A stretch of 64,000 bases of DNA, taken from contig JAACVZ010000001.1 of NCBI GenBank assembly GCA_009992235.1, positions 1 to 64,000 on the forward strand. Reading direction: 5' to 3'. Shown piece after piece: positions 1-7,639 of this stretch. Made by a program: the position numbers and the translations under genes. The first letter of the stretch is position 1. Every line of letters begins with the position of its first letter. Under the pieces are notes generated by a model. It was not told the DNA's origin and did not search any database. It worked only from the letters and a program-made list of their open reading frames with translations. The DNA is from Candidatus Saccharimonadota bacterium. Lineage in GTDB: Bacteria > Patescibacteriota > Saccharimonadia > Saccharimonadales > Saccharimonadaceae.

Positions 1-455
<455 letters not shown>

Positions 456-673
456 GTCCTTATCTCTTGATTTGTCTTTTGACAAATTAACGAGATAGGG
501 TAGACTTAACTAGCAATTGGTGTGAATCAAAATTCATACCAGAACGTCAATTTTTAAGCGTTCTTACAGCAAGCATCGATACTATAAGAGTACACCCGTA
601 CTTTAATAGGCATCGAAGCAAGGTTTCGACCCACTGACGAATATATGTCAGCTCAAAGAGTCGGAAACCTTAC
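456..673 (+). other. 23S-5S internal transcribed spacer with several hairpins, no tRNA
   Basis: No gene is seen here. The spacer holds a run of inverted repeats: TATCTC/GAGATA with an inner TTTGTC/GACAAA (about 460-497), GGTGTGAAT/ATTCATACC (519-541), AGAACG/CGTTCT (541-564) and a strong stem AAGGTTTC/GGAAACCTT with an inner CTGAC/GTCAG (about 622-672) directly before the 5S gene. These are plausibly RNase III-type processing stems. None folds as a tRNA cloverleaf. Confidence 0.6.
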
Positions 674-782
674 TTCGGTGCCCATGGCGCTGAGGAAATA
701 CCTGTTCCCATTCCGAACACAGAAGTCAAGCTCAGTAGCGGCGATTATACTGCCACAAGTGGGAAACTAGCACGGTGCCGAA
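674..782 (+). rRNA. rrf: 5S ribosomal RNA
   Basis: About 109 bases. The ends pair (TTCGGTGCC with GGTGCCGAA) and the conserved loop CATTCCGAACACAGAAGT at 709-726 is typical of bacterial 5S rRNA. It lies about 220 bases downstream of 23S in the usual 23S-5S order and is followed at once by a rho-independent terminator. Confidence 0.95.
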
Positions 783-792
783 TTATACAATA

Positions 793-816
793 ACCCCCGG
801 GAATACCGGGGGTTTT
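793..816 (+). terminator. rho-independent terminator of the rRNA operon
   Basis: The inverted repeat ACCCCCGG / CCGGGGGT has a five-base loop and is followed by TTT. It lies 10 bases after the 5S 3' end and separates the rRNA unit from the M14 peptidase gene. Confidence 0.85.
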
Positions 817-860
817 GTCTTTCCCTTGCAATTCACATAAGGTGAACCGCTCATGTTAAA

Positions 861-2786
861 ATGGATACAGTGAAAGAAATAAAATTCGTTCATAAGTACC
901 AGAAAAAACTGCGTCACATACCGCTTGCGAGCTGGATTGTTGGTGGAGTAATTTTTGGTGCGATTTTTGTTTATAGCTTTCTTTTCTTTATTCCACAATC
1001 TGTTCAATTTTCTTACGCCGGTGAGACCTGCGTTTCTCGGCTTATTTTGTTTCCTGTGGCGCAAAAAACGTCGACTAGCGACGATCTTGCCGTGTATTAT
1101 GACGGCGTAAAATCGGTAGGCGAGCTACCAGTGTACGCTACGAAGGCGTGCTTCGCTCCGACGAAAAGTCCAGAGGTAGGTGAGGCACGGGTAAGCATCA
1201 GTCCGTATGGCGGCCTTTTTGCGCTGACGCAGTTCCGTGTTTCTGTACCAGAGGCGCCAGAACCTAAGTTAGATACGGTGCTCGGCAGAGAGATATCGAC
1301 AGCGACGCCATTTGTCGTTTCACTAACAGAAAGTGACGTTGTTCACGAGTATAGTCTGTCTATTTCAGATAAGGCGGTTGACTGCTCTCACGATAACGCG
1401 GAGCTTTCGTGTGATGTTTCGAAACTGGGTCTTAAACAGGGGACCGATTATACTGTTTCATTACACCGAAGCTTTCAAGGTCAAGATGACGCTACAATTT
1501 TAGAAGGGCCGGTGAAGACGCTACTTCCTCTGAAGATGACTAAGGGCGCCATTTCAGACGGGACAGTACTTTATAACATACCGACATCGTTTAACTTTAG
1601 CTTCGACCAAGCTATCGATACAAGTAATGTCGTTTTAAAGAATGCAAAGGGTGAGGTGGTTGATACCACAGCCCGTATTGACGAAACGCAACTTGCGGTA
1701 GAGCTCACATCTGAGTTGCCGCGTAAAAGTGATTTTACTTTGGAGATACGTCAGGTTATTGGAAGGAGCGGCAGCTCTCTACAATCGCCGATGACTATGA
1801 AGTTTTCAACTTCGGGTGGCCCGAAGGTGGTGGGTGTATCTATTGGGGGCGGGGGTGTATCTCGAAATGCCAGTATTCTTGTGACGTTCGATCAGCCAAT
1901 TAACGATTCTGTCGATGTTGCCGCAGTCGCAAGAGTCGTCGGTGCCAGTGCATACGTTGCGAAGCAGTCTCCAACGGAACTCGTGTTTACACTTCAAAAT
2001 GCACCACAATGTGGCGCATTTACCCTTGTTGTTGATAAGGGCATAAAAAGCGGCAGTAATAATGAGACGTCTGAGAGCGCCTGGCAATATGGGTCGCGTA
2101 CAATATGTGGGTATTCCTCTGTGATTGGTTATTCCGTGCAGGGTCGGCCTATTATTGCTCACTATTTCGGGTCTGGTTCGACAACTATTTTGTTCACCGG
2201 TGCCATTCACGGGTCGGAGCCCAGTAGCTATTACACTATGCAGTCGTGGGCTACTTACTTGCAGACAAACGGCTATAAAATACCGGCTGATAAAAGAGTG
2301 GTGATTGTGCCGAATGTTAACCCCGACGGTGTCGCGTCTGGGTCGAGGAATAACGCTAACAACGTTAACCTGGGGCGTAACTTCCCGACGGCTAATTGGA
2401 AAGCGGATACCGAAACGTACAGTGGAACTATTGAGAACGGTGGCGGCACAAGCCCCGGCTCGGAGCCTGAAACAAAAGCCCTCATAGACCTCACTCGGCA
2501 ACTCCGTCCAAGGCTTGAGGTGTCATTCCACGCGCAGGGAAGTTTGGTCGGCGCAAATAAATATGCCGACTCGGTAGCAATTGGTGACGTCTATGCTGGT
2601 ACGGTAGGCTACGCGACGATGTATTACAACGCCGAGGCGGTTATGGGGTATCCGATGACCGGTGAATACGAGGACTGGATGGGCGAAGAAATGGGTATTC
2701 CGGCAATTCTTATTGAACTTCCTACCCACTGGGGTAACTATATTGACTCCCAGCTCGATGCTTTGTGGAAAATGATGTTAATCTAG
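861..2786 (+). CDS. membrane-anchored M14 zinc carboxypeptidase (MpaA-like) with Ig-like stalk
   Basis: 641 residues. An N-terminal cytoplasmic tail and one membrane segment (about 28-45) put the rest outside the cell. Residues about 60-410 are beta-rich repeats resembling bacterial Ig-like domains. From about 425 there is an M14 peptidase domain. The zinc ligands HxxE are H450 and E453 (IHGSE), the third ligand is H557 (SFHAQG), the substrate-binding NLGRN motif lies between them, and the general base is E619 (LIELP). MpaA-type M14 enzymes cut the gamma-D-Glu-Dap bond of murein peptides, so a cell-wall peptide substrate is the best guess. The next gene, six bases downstream, encodes another wall peptidase, which supports this. 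The upstream ATG at 853 is out of frame and closed by a stop. Confidence 0.85.
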   Translation: MDTVKEIKFVHKYQKKLRHIPLASWIVGGVIFGAIFVYSFLFFIPQSVQFSYAGETCVSRLILFPVAQKTSTSDDLAVYYDGVKSVGELPVYATKACFAPTKSPEVGEARVSISPYGGLFALTQFRVSVPEAPEPKLDTVLGREISTATPFVVSLTESDVVHEYSLSISDKAVDCSHDNAELSCDVSKLGLKQGTDYTVSLHRSFQGQDDATILEGPVKTLLPLKMTKGAISDGTVLYNIPTSFNFSFDQAIDTSNVVLKNAKGEVVDTTARIDETQLAVELTSELPRKSDFTLEIRQVIGRSGSSLQSPMTMKFSTSGGPKVVGVSIGGGGVSRNASILVTFDQPINDSVDVAAVARVVGASAYVAKQSPTELVFTLQNAPQCGAFTLVVDKGIKSGSNNETSESAWQYGSRTICGYSSVIGYSVQGRPIIAHYFGSGSTTILFTGAIHGSEPSSYYTMQSWATYLQTNGYKIPADKRVVIVPNVNPDGVASGSRNNANNVNLGRNFPTANWKADTETYSGTIENGGGTSPGSEPETKALIDLTRQLRPRLEVSFHAQGSLVGANKYADSVAIGDVYAGTVGYATMYYNAEAVMGYPMTGEYEDWMGEEMGIPAILIELPTHWGNYIDSQLDALWKMMLI

Positions 2787-2792
2787 AGTCAT

Positions 2793-3689
2793 ATGAAAAG
2801 TCTAAAAAGGCACCACGGTCAGGGTAAGCGAATTGTTTTGTTCATCGCGCTAATAGGAACACTAGTTGCGCTCTGTGCTGGGTTTATTGGTGCGTATTCC
2901 TGGAGTACGCAGCAACAGATACAGGCAGATCAACAGGCTTTGGCGGTGTTAACCAAGCAAGTTGAACAGAGAATCGCCGAGATTGAGGCGAAAAAGGTAG
3001 AGCCCGTTTACCTCACTCTTCCAGGCGCCGATACGATTGAGGTGCGACGCGAAGATTACACTAACCCCGATAGTTTGTGGGTGCTAGTAAATAAGCAGAA
3101 TAGTGTCTCGCTTGAATACGTCCCCGAGAAACTAGTTCTTCCGGGTGTTCCTGTCTCCGCAAGCGACCGGTTGGTGAGCGAGGTCATCGAAAAACCATTA
3201 ATAGATATGTTTGCCGCTGCTGAGGCGGACGGCCACGGTCTTATGGTTGGGAGCGCATATCGATCTTCGTCATATCAGGCATCGCTGTTTAACGGATATG
3301 TCGCTAGTGCTGGACTTGAGCAAGCGAGTAGGTATAGCGCCCGGCCAGGTCACAGCGAGCATCAGCTTGGGTTGGCTATAGACATCAGCAGCGCTTCGCA
3401 GCAATGTTTCCTCCAGGCTTGCTTTACTAGCACCCCTGATGGGCAATGGTTGGCTGGGCACGCTCATACATATGGCTTCACGCTTCGTTACCCAGAGGGA
3501 AAAGAGGCTATAACTGGTTATAATTTCGAACCGTGGCACTATCGGTACGTTGGACCCGAACTTGCGACTGCCTTGTACCAGAGCGGGCTAACTCTTGAAG
3601 AGGCTTGGTCTTCGATAGAGGTGGCAAGACAGACCCTTATAAAGAATCGGGCTCCTGAGCTAGTTCTCGACGCAACAAATCGCCGATAA
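2793..3689 (+). CDS. D-alanyl-D-alanine carboxypeptidase, VanY/M15 family
   Basis: 298 residues with one N-terminal membrane segment (about 15-36), a short coiled coil (about 40-65) and an M15B peptidase domain. The motif SxHxxGxxxD is present as H187, H190 and D197, and the ExxH motif EPWHY gives E246 and H249; together they bind zinc and act as catalytic base. Family members remove the terminal D-Ala from peptidoglycan stem peptides (VanY, DdcB/LdcB). It starts six bases after the M14 stop codon and is probably cotranscribed with it, so the two would trim the wall peptide from two sides. The 3' end overlaps the convergent HIT gene by 53 bases. Confidence 0.9.
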   Translation: MKSLKRHHGQGKRIVLFIALIGTLVALCAGFIGAYSWSTQQQIQADQQALAVLTKQVEQRIAEIEAKKVEPVYLTLPGADTIEVRREDYTNPDSLWVLVNKQNSVSLEYVPEKLVLPGVPVSASDRLVSEVIEKPLIDMFAAAEADGHGLMVGSAYRSSSYQASLFNGYVASAGLEQASRYSARPGHSEHQLGLAIDISSASQQCFLQACFTSTPDGQWLAGHAHTYGFTLRYPEGKEAITGYNFEPWHYRYVGPELATALYQSGLTLEEAWSSIEVARQTLIKNRAPELVLDATNRR

Positions 3690-4140
3690 ACTGCAAGGTA
3701 ACGGGCCGAGGAATATGCGTACTTTTGTCTCTTATGTACGATCCAAACTCGGGATCGGTAAAAACTTCATTATTAACAGTTACGGGCGTATCGTACCGGG
3801 GTTTAAAGTGCCAATGAACGTGAGGCGCCGGGGTATTGGACTGATAGGCGTTGTTCATGAGGCATGAGATGTTGACGGTTTTTGACCCAAAGGCACGCTT
3901 TTGGGCCAGGATGAGCTTATTTCGGGTGTCTCGAAACTCAATATCTTCACTTCTGGTGAGCTGTTCTAGGCTTGATTTGTGCTCTTTAAGAGTTAAGAAA
4001 GATGTTCCAAGGAGTTGCTGGTCTTCTCTGAGAGACGCCACCCAATATTCACCCTCAATAAGACGCCTCGAAACCTCTGCTTCATTTGGATTACGAATAA
4101 TTGGACAAATGTCACAGTTTTCCGGATACGCCTCGTTCAT
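3637..4140 (-). CDS. HIT-family nucleotide hydrolase/transferase
   Basis: 167 residues. The histidine triad is seen as PAPHVHWHF with H107, H109 and H111, so the middle histidine can act as nucleophile on a nucleoside phosphate. Two cysteines near the N terminus (CDIC, 9-12) may bind zinc, as in several HIT proteins. The substrate cannot be told from sequence; dinucleoside polyphosphates or nucleoside phosphoramidates are the family norm. A TGG-extended TATACT -10 box (4152-4147 on the minus strand) lies only six bases before the ATG, so the mRNA is probably leaderless. Confidence 0.85.
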   Translation of the reverse strand: MNEAYPENCDICPIIRNPNEAEVSRRLIEGEYWVASLREDQQLLGTSFLTLKEHKSSLEQLTRSEDIEFRDTRNKLILAQKRAFGSKTVNISCLMNNAYQSNTPAPHVHWHFKPRYDTPVTVNNEVFTDPEFGSYIRDKSTHIPRPVTLQFIGDLLRRELAQEPDSL

Positions 4141-4168
4141 AAGGGTAGTATACCATGCGTAAAATAAA

Positions 4169-4195
4169 AACGACCCGTCTCGCAGATGGGTCGTT
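4169..4195 (-). terminator. hairpin with minus-strand U-tract upstream of the HIT gene
   Basis: A 12-bp hairpin with a three-base loop (AACGACCC...GGGTCGTT). On the minus strand it is followed by TTTTTATTTT, the form of an intrinsic terminator for leftward transcription. It would shield the HIT promoter from read-through out of the minus-strand genes at 4655-5909. On the plus strand only TTTCGTT follows. Confidence 0.65.
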
Positions 4196-4306
4196 TCGTT
4201 ATAGGAATCTTTATTTTAGAAGATTCAAACAGGTGCTTACATATAATATCGCACCAGGTGAATATGTGCAACAGTAGCAATATACTATATTCTGCTTACG
4301 TAAATG

Positions 4307-4335
4307 TTGACATAAAGCATAAGCTGTAGTATAAT
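4307..4335 (+). promoter_or_regulatory. consensus sigma-70 type promoter of the KGG gene
   Basis: TTGACA at 4307-4312, a 17-base spacer and TATAAT at 4330-4335: a full match to the vegetative consensus and the strongest promoter in the window. Transcription should start near 4342, inside the inverted repeat at 4337-4367. Confidence 0.88.
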
Positions 4336-4336
4336 A

Positions 4337-4367
4337 GATACCATACACATACCATGTGTGAGGTATC
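4337..4367. promoter_or_regulatory. inverted repeat at the transcription start of the KGG gene (operator candidate)
   Basis: GATACC at 4337-4342 pairs with GGTATC at 4362-4367, and inside it ACACAT (4345-4350) pairs with ATGTGT (4354-4359). It begins two bases after the -10 box and covers the expected start site, so a bound protein would block RNA polymerase. It could instead work as an RNA hairpin, but the left arm would then be only partly transcribed. A GCC-GAAA-GGC tetraloop hairpin follows at 4383-4392. Confidence 0.5.
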
Positions 4368-4427
4368 AATGAGGGTTTTCACGCCGAAAGGCTAGTGGAA
4401 ATCTTTTTAATTAGGAGGATAACTGCA

Positions 4428-4619
4428 ATGGCAGGAACCAAAGAAGGCGGCCGTAAGGCTGCACAAAAGAACCTACAACGTAACCCAGCTTTCTACGCTG
4501 AAATTGGGCGTAAGGGTGGACAGAACGGCCGAACCGGCGGTTTTGCAGCAAACCCAGAGCTTGCTCGCATCGCGGGTGCTAAGGGCGGACGAATTTCTCG
4601 TCGTCCTAAAAAGGCGTAA
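4428..4619 (+). CDS. KGG-repeat small basic protein (stress-induced, YciG/Con-10 like)
   Basis: 63 residues, rich in Lys, Arg and Gly, with repeated GRKGG/GAKGG units typical of the KGG family. In other bacteria such proteins (YciG, GsiB type) are stress induced, but their biochemical role is not settled. The ATG at 4428 is chosen because a full AGGAGG ribosome-binding site lies at 4413-4418; a GTG at 4395 in the same frame has no such site. The consensus promoter and the inverted repeat over the start site suggest a highly expressed, switchable gene. Confidence 0.85.
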   Translation: MAGTKEGGRKAAQKNLQRNPAFYAEIGRKGGQNGRTGGFAANPELARIAGAKGGRISRRPKKA

Positions 4620-4643
4620 GCGACCCCTAAGGGAAGCTTGCAG

Positions 4644-4671
4644 AAATACACCTCCTAACGGGGGTGTATTT
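4644..4671. terminator. bidirectional terminator between the KGG gene and the minus-strand HExxH gene
   Basis: A 12-bp hairpin with a TAAC loop, AAATACACC pairing with GGTGTATTT, with T-rich flanks on both strands. It contains the stop codon of the minus-strand gene (4655-4657), so both convergent transcripts appear to end in the same hairpin. Confidence 0.8.
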
Positions 4672-5119
4672 TGTATCGGCGGAGGGCGCACAGCCGGGCT
4701 TCGTTGACCGTCCATGAGCCGCTACAGGCAACGCAGCTGTAGGTGCGGGGTGTGGTTTCGTAGCCAGTTGCCTTGCAGGCAGGACAGGTGCTACGAGCGT
4801 GGAGCCAGTCCCTGTAGGTGTCGAGGTTCGCTTCGGCGGTATCATCTTCAACAACAACTTTGTAGGTGTCTGCTAGCCCCTTGGCGTGGTCCCAGGCGGC
4901 CGTCTCCATTGCAAGTAGGGCAACATCTTTGGGATACTCCTCGTGTCCGAGAATAGCATGCGATAGTTCGTGAAGAATAAGCGCATCGGCATCGGGGTCG
5001 GTAGGGCTATAGGAGACGGCTTTTTCGGTCGGGGACCACGAGAAAGCGTCACTTTCCCGGAAGGTGATATGAGGAAAATCGCGTTGAAGGCTATTAAGCA
5101 GCGAGGGCGTCAAGGGCAT
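4655..5119 (-). CDS. HExxH metallopeptidase-like protein with C-terminal zinc ribbon
   Basis: 154 residues. HELSH at H50-E51-H54 is a zinc-peptidase active-site motif; the context ILHELSHAILGH resembles ImmA/IrrE (DUF955) and SprT-type domains. A C-terminal zinc ribbon follows with CPAC (C112, C115) and CVAC (C129, C132). ImmA/IrrE proteins cleave repressors and SprT-like proteins cleave DNA-protein crosslinks; the sequence does not settle which applies. No membrane segment is seen, so it is probably cytosolic. The start overlaps the upstream ROK gene by 26 bases, so the two form one minus-strand operon. Confidence 0.7.
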   Translation of the reverse strand: MPLTPSLLNSLQRDFPHITFRESDAFSWSPTEKAVSYSPTDPDADALILHELSHAILGHEEYPKDVALLAMETAAWDHAKGLADTYKVVVEDDTAEANLDTYRDWLHARSTCPACKATGYETTPRTYSCVACSGSWTVNEARLCALRRYKIHPR

Positions 5120-5909
5120 AGTAGTAGCATCCGTAAATTACCGCTTCTTCAGGGTGTTGGGCTTGAACGAGGCGCGGCAAACCAATATGATCTGGTAGCT
5201 TATCTTTCAAGATAGCAGTGAGGTCGCTGTCGTATCGCTCGAAGTAGGTTCCAATACTGCCACCAATGATGATAACGTCAGGCTGAAGTACAGGGATGAT
5301 GGCCAAAAAACCTCGACTAATGCGGTCAGCGATGGCGCGCCAAGTCTCGGGGTCGTGTATATCACGGGCAAATTTTCCATAGGTGTTGTAGATTGCTTTA
5401 CCTGATGCGAAACTCTCCCATTCGCGCACTTCACCGTCGAACTCGACTAGCGAGCGGCCGGCTTCACTGTAGCGAAGGCCGGGGTCAATAACTCCATTGG
5501 TGATGATACCGCTGCCGATACCGGTGCTAACAGTCACGTAAAGCGAACTAATAGGCATAGGGTCTAGTTGGCGTGTTTCGGCAAGACCGGCGAGGTTAGC
5601 GTCGTTATCGACGTATAGGGGAGCGCCATTAAATAACCCCTTAAATGCTCCCGCAACATCAAAATTCTTCCATTTTAGGTTGTTGCACCATACGGCGACA
5701 CCGTCTTTGATGATTCCAGGGATAGCAATGACCACCGCGTCAACATCCTTCGCGTCAAATGTTGCCTCGAGGTAGTCGGTGAGGGCCTTGACGTAATCCG
5801 TCTCTACGGGCGGGGTCGGAAACTTATAAGGTGTTCCAATTATTTCGCCGGCCTCGTTATAGCTTGCGACAAGTGTTTTTGTTCCTCCGGTGTCAATTGC
5901 AATAATCAT
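5094..5909 (-). CDS. ROK-family sugar kinase-like protein
   Basis: 271 residues. The N-terminal phosphate loop DTGGTKT (6-12), the aspartate motif DNDANLAG and the glycine-rich STGIGSGII show the ASKHA fold of ROK kinases, which phosphorylate glucose, N-acetylmannosamine, fructose or allose with ATP. The usual ROK zinc site CxCGxxGCxE is missing: in its place is a short run leading to WESFASGKA, which keeps only the family's Glu-Ser/Ala-Gly end. It is slightly short for the family (about 300). Substrate is unknown. The gene leads the minus-strand operon with the HExxH gene. Confidence 0.8.
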   Translation of the reverse strand: MIIAIDTGGTKTLVASYNEAGEIIGTPYKFPTPPVETDYVKALTDYLEATFDAKDVDAVVIAIPGIIKDGVAVWCNNLKWKNFDVAGAFKGLFNGAPLYVDNDANLAGLAETRQLDPMPISSLYVTVSTGIGSGIITNGVIDPGLRYSEAGRSLVEFDGEVREWESFASGKAIYNTYGKFARDIHDPETWRAIADRISRGFLAIIPVLQPDVIIIGGSIGTYFERYDSDLTAILKDKLPDHIGLPRLVQAQHPEEAVIYGCYYYALDALAA

Positions 5910-6007
5910 AGTCTCAGTTTATCACGACCGAACAAGTATTCCGCTCATGCTCGTACTCTCTCCAGGAGTGGCGTACAATAAATAGGTAAGAACAAACGGA
6001 GGTCGTT

Positions 6008-6376
6008 ATGACTATGCTGCGCGGGTGGATATCAACAAGAAGTTTATTTTTGGCAGGAATTATTATCCTCCTTGCCGGTTTAGTAATAGGTGGTCTTTAC
6101 TTTGTGCGCGAGCGAGGTGAAGCAGTCCGACGAGATGTGATCGTACAAGAGGCTGAAGAGCAGCTTCGGGAAGACTCGAACCCAGAAATAGCAGCAACTG
6201 CCGATGAAGAGGAAGAGAACACGCCAACTGAGGCTGAAGAAACCCCGTCATCTGTCGAAGAATTGCCCGAAACTGGTCCAGCAGAGACCTTAACTGGACT
6301 ATTCGCCGTCGTATTTCTCACGTACACGATCAGCTCATACGTCGTGTCGCGTAAACCCTTCTCCACCCCAGTCTAG
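6008..6376 (+). CDS. small two-pass membrane protein with LPETG sorting-like motif
   Basis: 122 residues. A first membrane segment (about 13-32) is followed by a basic patch, a Glu-rich linker (about 45-85), LPETG at 86-90, a second hydrophobic stretch (about 93-112) and a short Arg/Lys tail. LPETG, hydrophobic stretch and positive tail together form a sortase signal. However, a 60-residue protein body between two membrane segments is unusual, and no sortase is visible in the window. A GGAGGT ribosome-binding site at 5998-6003 and a TACAAT -10 box at 5974-5979 support expression. The function is unknown. Confidence 0.65.
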   Translation: MTMLRGWISTRSLFLAGIIILLAGLVIGGLYFVRERGEAVRRDVIVQEAEEQLREDSNPEIAATADEEEENTPTEAEETPSSVEELPETGPAETLTGLFAVVFLTYTISSYVVSRKPFSTPV

Positions 6377-6501
6377 ACTTCTCTCGCTATCTGGGGTACA
6401 ATAGAGGTAATCTATGAGGAAACCCCTTTCTTACGTGTGCGTTTGCGCATGGTGTCCCCGCGGCAGAACGGATCAAAGGCTTTCTTCAGGAAATAAACTA
6501 A

Positions 6502-6523
6502 GGAAGGAGTCTTAAAAAGACTT
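6502..6523 (+). promoter_or_regulatory. unusual S1 ribosome-binding site with a hairpin between SD and start codon
   Basis: GGAAGGAG (6502-6509) is followed by AGTCTT (6508-6513), a three-base loop and AAGACT (6517-6522), then T and the ATG at 6524. The six-base-pair hairpin overlaps the last two bases of the SD. When it forms, the linear gap of 14 bases shrinks to a workable distance; alternatively it covers the SD edge and lowers initiation. Confidence 0.5.
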
Positions 6524-7597
6524 ATGGCTAAAGCCACGACTATAACAATGGATGAGCTACTCGAGAACGAGGACGCCACCCTTAAGCAAATTACTCAGGG
6601 AGAAACGATTGAAGGTCGAGTACTTTCAGTGCGAAAGCACGAAATTCTCATTGACCTCGGTCCTCAAGGTGTTGGACTTGTTCCGCGTCGCGAGGCGGGC
6701 TACTCGAAAGCGCTAAACGAAGGCGACGAAGTTGTTGCCAGTGTCGTCGATACTGAGCTTGAAAACGGATACTCGCTTCTCTCACTTAGAAAAGCAGCTA
6801 AGGACAAGGGTTGGGACTTGCTTGCAGACAAACTTGAAAGCGGTGAAATTATCGAAGTATCTCCATACGACGCCAACCGCGGCGGTCTATTGGTAGAATA
6901 TGACGGTGTTCGCGGGTTCCTACCGGTATCGCAGCTATCTGCTGAACATTACCCACGAGTAGGCAGCAACGATAAGGATGAGATTCTTCAACGACTTAAC
7001 TCGCTTATCGGACAAAAAATGAATGTGCGTATTCTCGACGCCGACAGAAAAGCTAACAAGCTTATCTTCAGTGAAAAAGAAGCCGTTAAAGAGGGTCTTG
7101 TCGCCCGATTTGAAAAACTTGCCGTTGGCGACAGCGTTAAGGGTGTTGCGACTGGAATTGTTGACTACGGTATCTTCGTGAACGTTGAAGGCATCGAAGG
7201 CTTGGTGCACATCTCAGAAATTAGCTGGGAACGTGTTAACAACCCATCTGACTACGTTAAGGTTGGTCAAACAATCGATGCGAAAATTATCGCCATCGAC
7301 AAAGACCGCCTCAGTCTTAGCATGAAGCAGCTAAAAGAAGATCCATGGCTTAGTGAAGTCGATCAGTTCAAGGCAGGCGATAGTGTCGAAGGAACAGTTA
7401 CGCGCATTACGCCGTTTGGTGCCTTTGTCCAAATTAGCCCAGCCGTTGAAGCACTGGTTCACGTTAGTGAGCTTGGCGGCGGAGATGGTGTTGATCCTGA
7501 AAAGGTTTTCACGCTTAACGAACGAAAGAGCTTTGTTGTTCTGGGTGTCGAAAAAGACAACCGCAAAATCTCTCTCGGTCTTCCTAAATCTAAATAA
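6524..7597 (+). CDS. rpsA: 30S ribosomal protein S1
   Basis: 357 residues with four S1 (OB-fold) repeats at about 24-90, 108-175, 195-263 and 281-349, each with the usual G-x-V and G-L-V-H/P-x-S elements. Four repeats and this length fit the short S1 forms of Gram-positive and CPR bacteria. S1 unfolds mRNA leaders at the 30S platform. The GGAAGGAG ribosome-binding site at 6502-6509 lies 14 bases from the ATG, too far unless the hairpin between them forms (see separate entry). A TACAAT -10 box is at 6397-6402, giving a leader of about 115 bases. infB follows 42 bases downstream. Confidence 0.95.
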   Translation: MAKATTITMDELLENEDATLKQITQGETIEGRVLSVRKHEILIDLGPQGVGLVPRREAGYSKALNEGDEVVASVVDTELENGYSLLSLRKAAKDKGWDLLADKLESGEIIEVSPYDANRGGLLVEYDGVRGFLPVSQLSAEHYPRVGSNDKDEILQRLNSLIGQKMNVRILDADRKANKLIFSEKEAVKEGLVARFEKLAVGDSVKGVATGIVDYGIFVNVEGIEGLVHISEISWERVNNPSDYVKVGQTIDAKIIAIDKDRLSLSMKQLKEDPWLSEVDQFKAGDSVEGTVTRITPFGAFVQISPAVEALVHVSELGGGDGVDPEKVFTLNERKSFVVLGVEKDNRKISLGLPKSK

Positions 7598-7639
7598 ATA
7601 TAACCACGAAACCCCCTGTAACAGGCGAAAGGAGCACGC

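Noticed and set aside
622-672. Possible tRNA between 23S and 5S rRNA
   Set aside because: The strong stem there has no cloverleaf arms or anticodon loop; it is a simple processing-type hairpin.
1806-2501. A 231-residue minus-strand open frame inside the M14 peptidase gene
   Set aside because: Antisense shadow of a conserved protein, with no SD or family features.
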